The notes under the pieces were generated by a model. It was not told where the DNA came from and ran no database searches. It worked only from the letters and a program-made list of their open reading frames with translations. A stretch of DNA of 25,996 bases from Lachnospiraceae bacterium UBA7026 (GTDB taxonomy: Bacteria > Bacillota > Clostridia > Lachnospirales > Lachnospiraceae): the NCBI GenBank assembly GCA_002494165.1, contig DLBH01000073.1, positions 34,274-60,269 of the forward strand, read 5' to 3'. A program made the translations under genes and the position numbers. The stretch's first letter is position 1; each line of letters begins with the position of its first letter. This document shows positions 13,568-21,801 of this stretch, one piece after another.

Positions 13568-13682
13568 GGCTGTCCTCCCTTATATAACAGGCCCCATAGC
13601 CGGGCCTCCAAATAGTCCTTTTTTTGCCGGTCTGGGTTCACTTTTAGCAATGGTCCTGGTCCCTGCAAAAATCCCAGATTCC

Positions 13683-13739
13683 CAGCAGATCACTTATTTC
13701 CCAACAGATAGCTTACTTCCTGGCTGATCACTTACTGCT
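13683..13739. repeat. Imperfect 19-bp x 3 tandem repeat at the rnr 3' end
   Basis: Three consecutive 19-bp units (13683, 13702, 13721) share a CAGATCACTTATTTCC-like sequence. The last unit overlaps the rnr stop codon at 13732-13734. In the same rnr-smpB spacer a short AGGCCC/GGGCCT hairpin (13589-13607) lies in the smpB leader. No promoter is obvious. Confidence 0.6.
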
Positions 13740-15990
13740 GGTCATCCATCCTGCCTGGATTCTTCCTGCTATTCCTGTACATGGCCAGCAGTCGTTCCGA
13801 CTCGAGATCATCCTGGTCCGTAATATAATCCTCAACCGGGATATCTGTGAACTCGGTAGGGATAAAATCGATGGTCCTGGTCATCTTGTCAGTGCGGGAG
13901 ACAGTAACCTCTATAGGCTGGCCCAGAGAAAAAATCCTGCCACTGTCCTGACCCACCATCTGATAATTATTTTCGTCGAAAATATAATAATCGTCAAGAA
14001 GAGCGTTCATGGGAATCATACCCTCCACCGTATTCTCCAGTTCCACATAGATACCCCAGGAGGTTACTCCGGAAATGACACCGGTAAAACTTCTGCCCAG
14101 GAACTGTTCCATGTACTCTACCTTCTTAAGTTTTATCACTTCCCGTTCTGCCTCCTGGGCCAGTCTCTCCATGCGGGAGCTCTGGTCGGCAACCTCATCC
14201 AGGATAGCTTCGTAGTGGCTGACCCGCTTGGAATTCAGCTTACCCCCCAGACTTTCCTTGATAATCCGGTGAATCTGCAGGTCAGGATAGCGGCGGATGG
14301 GAGAAGTAAAGTGGCAGTAATACTGGGCTGAAAGACCGAAATGACCGATATTCAGGCTGCTGTATTTTGCCCTCTGCATGGACCGCAGAGCCAGCCGGCT
14401 GATCAGGGGCTCTTCCGGCTCTCCCTCCAGGGAGAAAAGCAGCTTCTGGATCTCCTTTGGATGGAACTGGTCCCTTCCTGTCTTCAAGTAATAGCCAAAA
14501 TTATGGATGAAGGTATCCAGCTTGCGGATTTTTTCCGGATCTGGTGTCTCATGGACCCGGTAGAGGAAGGGCAGTTCCTGCCAGAAGTAGTCTTCCGCCA
14601 CCGTCTCATTGGCCAGGAGCATAAAGTCTTCAATCAGGTCCGTGGCTGTGGTACGCTGGTAGGGCTTAATCTCTATGGGATATCCCTTGCCATCTACCAC
14701 TACTTTGGACTCAGGGAAGTCAAAATCGATAGATCCTCTTTTTCTCCTTCTCTCCTTAAGAACAGCCGCTGCCTCCTTCATCAGAAAGCACAGGGTCCGG
14801 ATCTCCTCCCGCCGGTCTTCCCTCTCTGCCTCCGGATGATCTTTACCATCCAGAATCGCCTGGACACCGGTATAAGTCATACGGCGGTCTACCTGGATCA
14901 CGGACTCAGTGAGTTCATGATCCAGGACTGTTCCCTTACTGTCAAAGGTCATAACACAGCTCATGGCAAGCCGGTCAACTCCCTCATTAAGGGAACAGAT
15001 CCCGTTGGAGAGTTCCCGGGGAAGCATGGGAATAACCCGGTCTGTCAGATAGACACTGGTGGCCCTGCGAAGAGCTTCATCATCGAGGGCACTGCCCTCT
15101 TTTACATACTCTGATACATCGGCGATATGGACACCCAATCTAAATTGGCCATCCTCATTCTTTGACAAGGTGATGGCATCGTCTAAGTCCCTGGCATCCT
15201 CCCCGTCTATAGTCACTGTCAAAAGATCCCGGTAGTCAGTCCGTCCCACAGTCATATCCGCATCCACTGTCTGGGGAATCCGACGGACCTCTTTTTTTAC
15301 TATGGTTGGAAAATCTTCCGGAAGCCCATAGGACCGCAGGATGGAGGTAACATCTGTAGCCGGATCGTCCAGAGGACCCAATATTTCCGTAATCTCACCG
15401 GATGGTTTATGCTTCTCATCCCCGTAATCCTTGATCTTCACCACTACCTTGTCATTGGCCTTTGCGCCATGCCTGCGGTTTTTAGGAATAAAGATATCTG
15501 TTCCGAATTTGCTGTCATCGGGTATGACAAAGCCGAAATTCCTGCTCTCATCAAAGAGCCCCACTATGGTCTTATAACCCCGGTCCAGAATCTTCTCTAT
15601 CAGGCCTTCCGGCCGTTTGCCCCCGGAAGCTCTCTTGGTTACCTTAACCAGGACCAGGTCTTTATGGCAGGCTCCATTGACATATTCTGCCGGGATAAAA
15701 ATATCCTGGGGTTCCCCCTTGACTGTCACAAAACCAAATCCCCGCTGGTTCCTTGTAAATATTCCTTCCGCCCTGCGGTTAGAGGGTTTGACATACTTGC
15801 CCCGGGCTGTCAGTTCCACAGTTCCCTCGTCCACCAGGGCCTGCAGAACCTGCCTCAGGTCCTCCCGGTCCTCCTTGGGAACCTCCAGGAAAAAGGCAAA
15901 CTCCTTCAGCTTCAAGGGTACGTAATTATCTTCATATATGATCTGCCTTATGGCATTTTTTCGCTGTTCAAATAAAATGTTATCTGTCAT
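13732..15990 (-). CDS. rnr: Ribonuclease R (3'-5' exoribonuclease)
   Basis: 752 aa, RNase II/R superfamily. It degrades structured RNA processively from the 3' end and cooperates with tmRNA/SmpB in removing defective mRNAs. Domains in order: N-terminal winged-helix region (about 1-70), two cold-shock domains (about 75-205, with GFGFVTV and NFGFVIP), the RNB catalytic domain (about 240-570) with the magnesium-binding motif DGEDARDLDDA at 262-272, and a C-terminal S1 domain (about 640-715, TGVISGVTSWGIYVELEN). A long lysine-rich tail as in the E. coli enzyme is absent. The ATG at 15990 has AAAGGAGG just upstream. It lies between secG, from which a terminator separates it, and smpB. Confidence 0.97.
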   Translation of the reverse strand: MTDNILFEQRKNAIRQIIYEDNYVPLKLKEFAFFLEVPKEDREDLRQVLQALVDEGTVELTARGKYVKPSNRRAEGIFTRNQRGFGFVTVKGEPQDIFIPAEYVNGACHKDLVLVKVTKRASGGKRPEGLIEKILDRGYKTIVGLFDESRNFGFVIPDDSKFGTDIFIPKNRRHGAKANDKVVVKIKDYGDEKHKPSGEITEILGPLDDPATDVTSILRSYGLPEDFPTIVKKEVRRIPQTVDADMTVGRTDYRDLLTVTIDGEDARDLDDAITLSKNEDGQFRLGVHIADVSEYVKEGSALDDEALRRATSVYLTDRVIPMLPRELSNGICSLNEGVDRLAMSCVMTFDSKGTVLDHELTESVIQVDRRMTYTGVQAILDGKDHPEAEREDRREEIRTLCFLMKEAAAVLKERRRKRGSIDFDFPESKVVVDGKGYPIEIKPYQRTTATDLIEDFMLLANETVAEDYFWQELPFLYRVHETPDPEKIRKLDTFIHNFGYYLKTGRDQFHPKEIQKLLFSLEGEPEEPLISRLALRSMQRAKYSSLNIGHFGLSAQYYCHFTSPIRRYPDLQIHRIIKESLGGKLNSKRVSHYEAILDEVADQSSRMERLAQEAEREVIKLKKVEYMEQFLGRSFTGVISGVTSWGIYVELENTVEGMIPMNALLDDYYIFDENNYQMVGQDSGRIFSLGQPIEVTVSRTDKMTRTIDFIPTEFTDIPVEDYITDQDDLESERLLAMYRNSRKNPGRMDDQQ

Positions 15991-16110
15991 TATCCTCCTT
16001 TGTATCCAGTCACAGACAGGAAGCCTCCTTGAATACCAGGCAGTCGTCTTTTACCGGCCTGCTGGTCTATAACCAGGACTTTCCATGACCGGTTCTGCTT
16101 ATATATGTTT

Positions 16111-16140
16111 AAAAAGCCGCCCCATAAATGAGACGGCTTT
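16111..16140 (-). terminator. Terminator between secG and rnr
   Basis: On the minus strand AAAGCCGTCTC pairs along its full length (with G-U pairs) with GGGGCGGCTTT around an ATTTAT loop and runs into TTTTT. It separates secG from rnr, so rnr should have its own promoter in 15991-16110, or rely on read-through. I see no clear promoter there. Confidence 0.8.
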
Positions 16141-16165
16141 GAATTCTAAATAGAACTGTATATTA

Positions 16166-16402
16166 CTATTGTAAAAACTTCAGACTGAGACCGATTGCCA
16201 ATACAAAGAATAATACTCCAAGTATCACGGTAGCTCTCTCAAGCTGGCCCTCCCTTGTACGTCCACGGTTCTTACGCACATAATTGTCAACCTGTCCGCT
16301 AAGGGACCCGAATCCTGAATTCTTACTTTCCTGCATAAGTACAGTAACAATAATTGCGATGCATACAATAATAAATAATACAGTGACAATTGTCCTGGCC
16401 AA
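16166..16402 (-). CDS. secG: Preprotein translocase subunit SecG
   Basis: 78 aa, normal for SecG. It is the small accessory subunit of the SecYEG channel. Two membrane spans are visible (about 4-22 and 58-76). The loop between them carries the conserved LMQESKNSGFGSLSG motif. The start is a TTG at 16402 with GGAGG 8 nt upstream. There is no ATG in a suitable position. A promoter lies at 16438-16466 and a terminator at 16111-16140, so it looks like a one-gene unit at the head of the secG-rnr-smpB-ssrA cluster. Confidence 0.95.
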   Translation of the reverse strand: MARTIVTVLFIIVCIAIIVTVLMQESKNSGFGSLSGQVDNYVRKNRGRTREGQLERATVILGVLFFVLAIGLSLKFLQ

Positions 16403-16437
16403 ATCCTACACCTCCTGCCGCTCACAAAATCCTGATA

Positions 16438-16466
16438 ATTATATCATAACTAATTTAAAAATACAA
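16438..16466 (-). promoter_or_regulatory. SigA-type promoter of secG
   Basis: TTGTAT (16461-16466) and a perfect TATAAT (16438-16443) are spaced by 17 nt. The -35 box starts only a few nucleotides past the stop of the upstream BMP lipoprotein gene at 16473. No terminator is visible for the transporter operon. Confidence 0.8.
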
Positions 16467-16472
16467 GGACTT

Positions 16473-17771
16473 TTAATAATCATAGTCTGACTCTTTAGCC
16501 GCGGCTTCCTCTGCTTCCTTGTCAGCCAGATAATCATAGGTGCTTTCCTCAATACCGTCAATCATGACGTCAAAAATGGGTTTGGAATTCACAGAAGATT
16601 CCTCATAGCTGCCATTTTTATTGAGATATTTCTTAAGCTTTTTATAGTCACCCTTCTTATCGTCAATAAGAGTATAGAGACTTTCTCCACCGACAGTCAT
16701 TTCCTTGGTATCAAAAATCTTGACCTTACCTCTGCGAATCTGCTTCTCAAGCTGCCGCACATAGGCCTGGGTATCATTAGCCACATGGGCATCATTAAGC
16801 TGACTGATCATGTTGACCCCCTCAGCGTAGCCCTGCACCCAATCTGTGTCAATAGCCTTGTCATTGAGACAGGCATCAACCGCATATTTATAGTAGACAC
16901 TGTAGTCAGTAATAGCAGAACAAAGGGCCACTTTAGGCGCCTGGTCGATCATATTCACTTCATTGCCGGCATAGTATATACCGCTCTCAGCACAGACAGC
17001 CGCGACAGCTGTGGTTGAAGTGAACTGGGACATGGCAACAACGCCGGCCGCAGCCAGCTGCTTTGCGGCTTCCCCGTCTTTATCATAGACCCCAGTCTTT
17101 CCCACATAACGGACATACATAGATGGGAGAGTAGTGATACTGTGAACACCCTGGTAAAAAGCTGTATAGGCAGAGATAGCTTCTGGAGTATTTTCACTGG
17201 CCACAAAACCTAGCCTGCACTTGTCTGAGGATGCCCTGCCATTATTGATCATATCCACTATCTTTATACCCAGGACCGCTCCTGCCACATAGTAGGCTTC
17301 ATAAATCCTACTGTAGTAGCTGTGGAAATTATCCCGTTTGGCCTCGACTGCGTACCTGCCATCCTCCTGGCAAAACTGGACATCAGTATATTTCTGGGCA
17401 CAGACATAGATAGGCTCCTCATATCTGTAGTCACAGGAAAAGATTATTTTGCAGCCTTTGTCCACCATCTTGGCCACAACATTTTCTATCTCAGCCTTTT
17501 TAACGTTAGACTTCATTATTACCTGGCTGTCCGTCAGCCCCGTCTGGACCTGCATCTTACGGATGCCGGCTACCCTGGCGATGGTTGATGTGGAACCGCT
17601 GTCGTTGGCAAAGATGAAACCAACCTTAAAGGACGCGTCATCAGCAGCATTCGTCACTTGGTTCCCCTGCTCTGTGCTGGCAGGCATAATCTTAGGGCTG
17701 AACCTACAGCCTGACAGACCCAGAAGCAGAGCCAGGACAAGGGCTATGACCGCTGTTATATTCTTTCTCAT
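16473..17771 (-). CDS. BMP-family substrate-binding lipoprotein, second paralogue
   Basis: 432 aa, basic membrane protein (BMP/PnrA-like) family, the solute receptor of nucleoside-type ABC importers. It has a signal peptide and a classical lipobox LSGC with Cys22. The mature protein begins with a loose linker; the BMP fold starts at FKVGFIFANDSGS (about 48). Segments such as GCKIIFSCDYRYEEPIY, DVQFCQEDG and NNFHSYYSRIYEAYYVAGA-type stretches align with the first paralogue at 21802-23040, but many pocket residues differ. The C-terminus ends in an acidic, Ala/Glu-rich tail ending DYDY. The ATG at 17771 has AGGAGG 5 nt upstream. It lies 42 nt after the second permease and is the last gene of the importer operon. 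Its ligand may differ from that of the first receptor. Confidence 0.9.
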   Translation of the reverse strand: MRKNITAVIALVLALLLGLSGCRFSPKIMPASTEQGNQVTNAADDASFKVGFIFANDSGSTSTIARVAGIRKMQVQTGLTDSQVIMKSNVKKAEIENVVAKMVDKGCKIIFSCDYRYEEPIYVCAQKYTDVQFCQEDGRYAVEAKRDNFHSYYSRIYEAYYVAGAVLGIKIVDMINNGRASSDKCRLGFVASENTPEAISAYTAFYQGVHSITTLPSMYVRYVGKTGVYDKDGEAAKQLAAAGVVAMSQFTSTTAVAAVCAESGIYYAGNEVNMIDQAPKVALCSAITDYSVYYKYAVDACLNDKAIDTDWVQGYAEGVNMISQLNDAHVANDTQAYVRQLEKQIRRGKVKIFDTKEMTVGGESLYTLIDDKKGDYKKLKKYLNKNGSYEESSVNSKPIFDVMIDGIEESTYDYLADKEAEEAAAKESDYDY

Positions 17772-17813
17772 AAAAACCTCCTGTCAGAAAGACTTATTCC
17801 TTTCTCTACTATA

Positions 17814-18794
17814 TTATCGCTCTTCCCGGAAATAGGCAAGTCCCAGACTCTGGGGCGGCTGATGTTCCCTCTTCTTTCTCAGGCTGGTAATGATCAGCAC
17901 AACGATCGTCACCAGGTAAGGCAGCATCTTGAAAATCTCCTGGGCACTCCTGCCCAGACCCGGTATATAGAGGTAGATTATGTAGAGACCGCCAAAAAGG
18001 ATGGATCCCCATATGGCGTTAATAGGATTCCAAAGAGCAAATATAACAAGGGCTACGGCAAGCCAGCCCCGGTCTCCGAATCCATTGTTGGACCAGGTTC
18101 CACCGGTGTACTCCATGACAAAATAGAGGCCGCCCAGGCCGGCTATTCCTCCACCGATCACTGTGGCCAGATACTTATAAAGAGTGACATTGATACCGGC
18201 CGCGTCCGCCGTGGCCGGGTCTTCTCCCACCGCGTTCAGGTTGAGCCCCCAGCGGGTTCTCTTCAGGAAAAATGCCATGGCCAGACTGATGATGATGGCA
18301 AAATAAGTAAGAAATCCATAGGAGAAAAAGATGTCCCCAATCACCGGAATCTCTGAGAGAACGGGAATTTTTGCCTGGTAAGCGCTTCCTACCACCTTGA
18401 CAGAAATCTGTCCGGCACCTCCGGAAAGGGCCGACAGGGAACCTCCGAAGAAGTTGCCCAGACCGGTACCAAAGGTGGTGAGGGCAAGACCTGCCACATT
18501 CTGGTTGGCCCTGAGTGTTATGGTAAGGACACTGTAGATCAGGGCTCCTAAGGCTGCCAGAAAGAAGGCCGCCAGGAAAGATAAAACCATACCGGCAAAG
18601 GCATTGGGATGGTCTGTGCTTTTCTCATAGAAGAAAGCCGCCATCAGGCCACCGATTCCGCCCATGTACATCATGCCGGGAACACCAAGATTGAGGTTGC
18701 CGGATTTCTCTGTGAGAATCTCGCCGTCTGCACCGAAAAGCATACAAATTCCCTGAACAATCGCTTTCTGAATAAAAGTAATGATTACAGACAT
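17814..18794 (-). CDS. ABC transporter permease, BMP/nucleoside type (second)
   Basis: 326 aa polytopic permease of the BPD_transp_2 family (YufQ/NupQ-like). Multiple hydrophobic spans are visible. The conserved segment EKSGNLNLGVPGMMYMGG follows the first span, and GEDPATADAAGINV is the EAA-like coupling region that contacts the ATPase. In well-studied relatives such permeases import purine or pyrimidine nucleosides. The ATG at 18794 has an AGGGGG site. It lies 11 nt after the first permease gene and 42 nt before the second BMP receptor, in one operon. Confidence 0.93.
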   Translation of the reverse strand: MSVIITFIQKAIVQGICMLFGADGEILTEKSGNLNLGVPGMMYMGGIGGLMAAFFYEKSTDHPNAFAGMVLSFLAAFFLAALGALIYSVLTITLRANQNVAGLALTTFGTGLGNFFGGSLSALSGGAGQISVKVVGSAYQAKIPVLSEIPVIGDIFFSYGFLTYFAIIISLAMAFFLKRTRWGLNLNAVGEDPATADAAGINVTLYKYLATVIGGGIAGLGGLYFVMEYTGGTWSNNGFGDRGWLAVALVIFALWNPINAIWGSILFGGLYIIYLYIPGLGRSAQEIFKMLPYLVTIVVLIITSLRKKREHQPPQSLGLAYFREER

Positions 18795-18805
18795 TGTTCT
18801 TCCCC

Positions 18806-19906
18806 CTATCTTTCTTCCTGGTGCCTGCCGCGGAATTCAAGCTTGTAATTGATGAAAAACTCGCAGCCGATTACAAAGAACAAAATGATGCCCACAATGA
18901 CATCAGAAGCATTTTCATTTAAGCCAAACTGGGTAGCAATCTGACTGGATCCCTTCTCCATAAAGACCAGGAGAAAAGCGATCACTGCCATAACCCAGAC
19001 ATTGAACTTAGCCAGCCAGGACACGATGATAGCCGTGAAGCCCCGGCCACCGGCTGTGCTGGTAGAGATCGTGTGGGATGAGCCGCTGACCAGCAGGAAG
19101 CCGGCGATTCCGGCGATTCCTCCCGACAGGCCCACTGTCCTGATGATAACCTTGGGAACATTAATGCCCACATACTTAGCCGTGTTGACACTCTCTCCCA
19201 CAACAGTCAGCTCATAACCATGCTTGGTCCTCTTCATATATATGTAGACAAAGGCGGTGAGACCCAGAACGATGACCAGGTTCCAGCCATAATCCAGGCC
19301 AAACAAAGGCGGCAGCCAGCCGGCCCTGCTGGCAGCGTTAATGATACCTACCGTATTGGATCCTTTGGGATTCTCCCAGAATACGATACAGAAGGTTACC
19401 AGCTGCATGGCTACATAATTGAGCATCAGGGTAAAGAGCGTCTCGTTGGTATTCCATATGGCTTTAAAAACAGCGGGAATAATACCCCAGATCATACCTG
19501 CCAGAAAACTGCAGACAAACATGAGCAGCAAAAGCAGGGGCAGGGGCAGGCTCTCTCCCGCATAGATCATCAGTGCGGCAGAGGCGATACAGCCAAGAAG
19601 GATCTGGCCCTCGGCACCGATGTTCCAGAAGCGCATCCGGAAGGCCGGTGTGACAGCCACCGCGACACAGAGCAGGATCATGGCATCCCGGATGGTAATC
19701 CACATACGCCGCTCTGTCCCCACAGCCCCGTCTATGATTCCCTCATAAACCTGGACCGGATTCATTTTAACGATTCCATATATAAAAATGGCACATACAA
19801 GCAGGGACAGGAGAATGGCAATAATCCGGACAGCCATCTTCATCACCAGGGACATATCCTCCCTTTTTGTCATGTGAACCAAAGGCTCTTTTACTGCAGA
19901 ATTCAT
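18806..19906 (-). CDS. ABC transporter permease, BMP/nucleoside type (first)
   Basis: 366 aa permease (YufP/NupP-like, BPD_transp_2 family). It has an N-terminal span and about eight more. RFWNIGAEGQILLGCIAS is the family signature near span 3, and GESVNTAKYVGINV is the coupling-helix region. It pairs with the second permease to form a heterodimeric channel. The ATG at 19906 overlaps the stop of the ATPase gene (ATGA), and AAGGAGG precedes it inside that gene, so translation is coupled. Confidence 0.94.
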   Translation of the reverse strand: MNSAVKEPLVHMTKREDMSLVMKMAVRIIAILLSLLVCAIFIYGIVKMNPVQVYEGIIDGAVGTERRMWITIRDAMILLCVAVAVTPAFRMRFWNIGAEGQILLGCIASAALMIYAGESLPLPLLLLLMFVCSFLAGMIWGIIPAVFKAIWNTNETLFTLMLNYVAMQLVTFCIVFWENPKGSNTVGIINAASRAGWLPPLFGLDYGWNLVIVLGLTAFVYIYMKRTKHGYELTVVGESVNTAKYVGINVPKVIIRTVGLSGGIAGIAGFLLVSGSSHTISTSTAGGRGFTAIIVSWLAKFNVWVMAVIAFLLVFMEKGSSQIATQFGLNENASDVIVGIILFFVIGCEFFINYKLEFRGRHQEER

Positions 19907-21432
19907 GCTTTGTCCTCCTTATGTGCTGTCATGAGCAGTCCGACTTCCTCCTTTGTGGCCTTGCGGGCATCCACGATTCCCGTAAGCTTACCTCCGCAAA
20001 GTACCATGATCCTGTCACAGAAATCCAGGAGCATATCCAGGTCCTCCGCCACACAGATCACTGCCACACCCCGCTCTTTCTGTTCATTGAGCAGGTTGTA
20101 GATCTGGTAGGAAGAAGAAATATCCAGTCCCCGGACCGGATAGGCCACCAGGAGGACGGAAGGTGAGGATGAGATCTCACGGCCCACAAGAATCTTCTGG
20201 ACATTACCGCCGGAAAGGCGGCGGACCGGATAATCCACGCTGGGTGTCACTACATCCAGATTCTTCTTGATCTCCTCAGCCAGGTCTCTCGGCTCCTTCT
20301 GCCTGGTAAAGAAGCCCTTACCCTGGCGGAAGCTTCTAAGCAGCATATTACCGGTCATACCCATGGACCCTACCAGACCCATGCCAAGCCGGTCTTCAGG
20401 AATAAAGGAGTGCTTGATTCCCAGCTCGTTAATCTGGGCGGCATTATAACCTGACAGATCGAAATCCGTTCCCCGTCTCGCATGATAGATCACCTTGCCG
20501 TTCGTCAGCTCCTGCAGGCCGGCAATGGATTCCAGCAGCTCCTTCTGACCGCTGCCGGATATACCGGCTACGCCCAGCATCTCACCGCCGAAGGCTTCAA
20601 AAGACACCCGGTCAAGAAGCTTTACCCCTTCCCCATTCTCGCAACTGATTTCTTCCACCGTAAGCCGCTTTTTCAAATCATGAGGATCCGGCCGGTAAAT
20701 ATCAAGGGAAACCTTATCTCCGACCATCATCTCAGTCAGGGAGGATACCGTAGCCTCTTTGGTCTCCACGGTTCCGATATAACGGCCCTTCCTCAGGATG
20801 GACACCCTGTCTGAGATCTCCAGAACCTCATTAAGCTTGTGGGTGATGATAATAATCGCTCTTCCATCATCCCTCATATTGCGGAGCACCGTAAAGAGTC
20901 TGGTCACCTCCTGGGGTGTCAGCACCGCCGTCGGCTCATCTAAAATAAGAATATTAGCTCCTCTGTAGAGCATCTTGACGATCTCTACGGTCTGCTTCTG
21001 GGAGACGGACATGGTATAGATCTTCTGATTGGGATCTAAGTCAAAGCCGTATCGGTCTACCAAAGCCTGGATATCTTCACAGACTTTCTTCATGTTGAGG
21101 ACAGCTTTACCCTCCAGACCCAGGATAATATTCTCCGCGGCAGTCATCACATCAATCAGCTTAAAATGCTGATGGATCATTCCGATGCCCAGATCAAAGG
21201 AATCCCTGGGTGACCGGATGCTGACTTCCTTCCCATCCACAAAAATATGTCCCTCATCAGGAAAATAAATTCCGGAGATCATATTCATCAGAGTAGTCTT
21301 ACCACTGCCATTCTCTCCCAGCAAAGCAAGAATCTCTCCCTTGTTCACCTTGAGACTGACCTTGTCATTGGCGTAAACCTTTCCAAACTTCTTCGTAATA
21401 TCACGCAGCTCAATGGCACAATTCTGTTCCAC
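19903..21432 (-). CDS. ABC transporter ATP-binding protein with two ABC domains
   Basis: 509 aa, YufO/RbsA-like double ATPase that powers the two permeases. The first domain has Walker A GENGSGKTT (39-47), a degenerate signature (MSVSQKQ) and Walker B ILILDEPTAVLTP. The second has a lysine-less loop GISGSGQKE, an intact LSGGNVQK signature and an altered Walker B (VLLVAYPVRGLD). One strong and one weak site is usual in this family. I chose the GTG at 21432 because GGAGG lies 8 nt upstream and the length fits the family. The ATG at 21447 has no site, although it is in frame and overlaps the GGAGG. The frame is open to 21738, but that extra stretch covers hairpins and looks non-coding. Confidence 0.93.
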   Translation of the reverse strand: MEQNCAIELRDITKKFGKVYANDKVSLKVNKGEILALLGENGSGKTTLMNMISGIYFPDEGHIFVDGKEVSIRSPRDSFDLGIGMIHQHFKLIDVMTAAENIILGLEGKAVLNMKKVCEDIQALVDRYGFDLDPNQKIYTMSVSQKQTVEIVKMLYRGANILILDEPTAVLTPQEVTRLFTVLRNMRDDGRAIIIITHKLNEVLEISDRVSILRKGRYIGTVETKEATVSSLTEMMVGDKVSLDIYRPDPHDLKKRLTVEEISCENGEGVKLLDRVSFEAFGGEMLGVAGISGSGQKELLESIAGLQELTNGKVIYHARRGTDFDLSGYNAAQINELGIKHSFIPEDRLGMGLVGSMGMTGNMLLRSFRQGKGFFTRQKEPRDLAEEIKKNLDVVTPSVDYPVRRLSGGNVQKILVGREISSSPSVLLVAYPVRGLDISSSYQIYNLLNEQKERGVAVICVAEDLDMLLDFCDRIMVLCGGKLTGIVDARKATKEEVGLLMTAHKEDKA

Positions 21433-21454
21433 TCTTCTATCCTCCATAATGTAA

Positions 21455-21490
21455 AAGGCAGGTTTCCATGATGAATCATCAGAAAGCCTT
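21455..21490 (-). promoter_or_regulatory. Hairpin just upstream of the ATPase start
   Basis: Nested complementary arms: AAGGC/GCCTT (21455-21459, 21486-21490), TTTC/GAAA and TGATG/CATCA (21469-21473, 21477-21481). The hairpin ends about 10 nt before the GGAGG ribosome site of the ATPase gene. It could tune translation or protect the downstream mRNA. It has no T-run, so it is not an intrinsic terminator. Confidence 0.45.
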
Positions 21491-21681
21491 GATATGTAAA
21501 TATCACAAAAGTCAGCAGGCCGCCTGCCCTCCCGCTGGCTTCTCTGATATCTACATACAGACAATGACACATAGAATCTCCTCAAAGCCGCTGCTAAGGG
21601 CAGAGATTCTGAAAAACAATTCATGGTCAGCCTGAATTCCCTGTGAAATCCCTGCTGATGGCAAAGCCTGAAATAACGTGA

Positions 21682-21724
21682 ATATTCAGGCAGAGCTGCA
21701 ACGGGTGCCTCCCTGCCTGAATAT
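21682..21724 (-). other. 12-bp perfect stem-loop between BMP receptor and ATPase genes
   Basis: ATATTCAGGCAG (21682-21693) pairs with CTGCCTGAATAT (21713-21724) around 19 nt. A competing partner TTCAGGC/GCCTGAA pairs 21685-21691 with 21666-21672. It lies in a 369-bp gene-free spacer (21433-21801) shortly after the stop of the first BMP gene. Such stem-loops after a highly expressed receptor gene often stabilise its 3' end or limit read-through. No T-run follows. Confidence 0.6.
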
Positions 21725-21801
21725 GAACATGCAATCATCTGAAGTTTACTTTATCCATTCTGAGACGATACCCCAAAAGGAACAGATAAACGTTTCAGAA
21801 A

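Noticed and set aside
21433..21738. 102-residue N-terminal extension of the ABC ATPase
   Set aside because: The frame is open but covers two hairpins, is Arg/Ser-rich and unlike the family. A GTG with GGAGG at 21432 gives the normal length.
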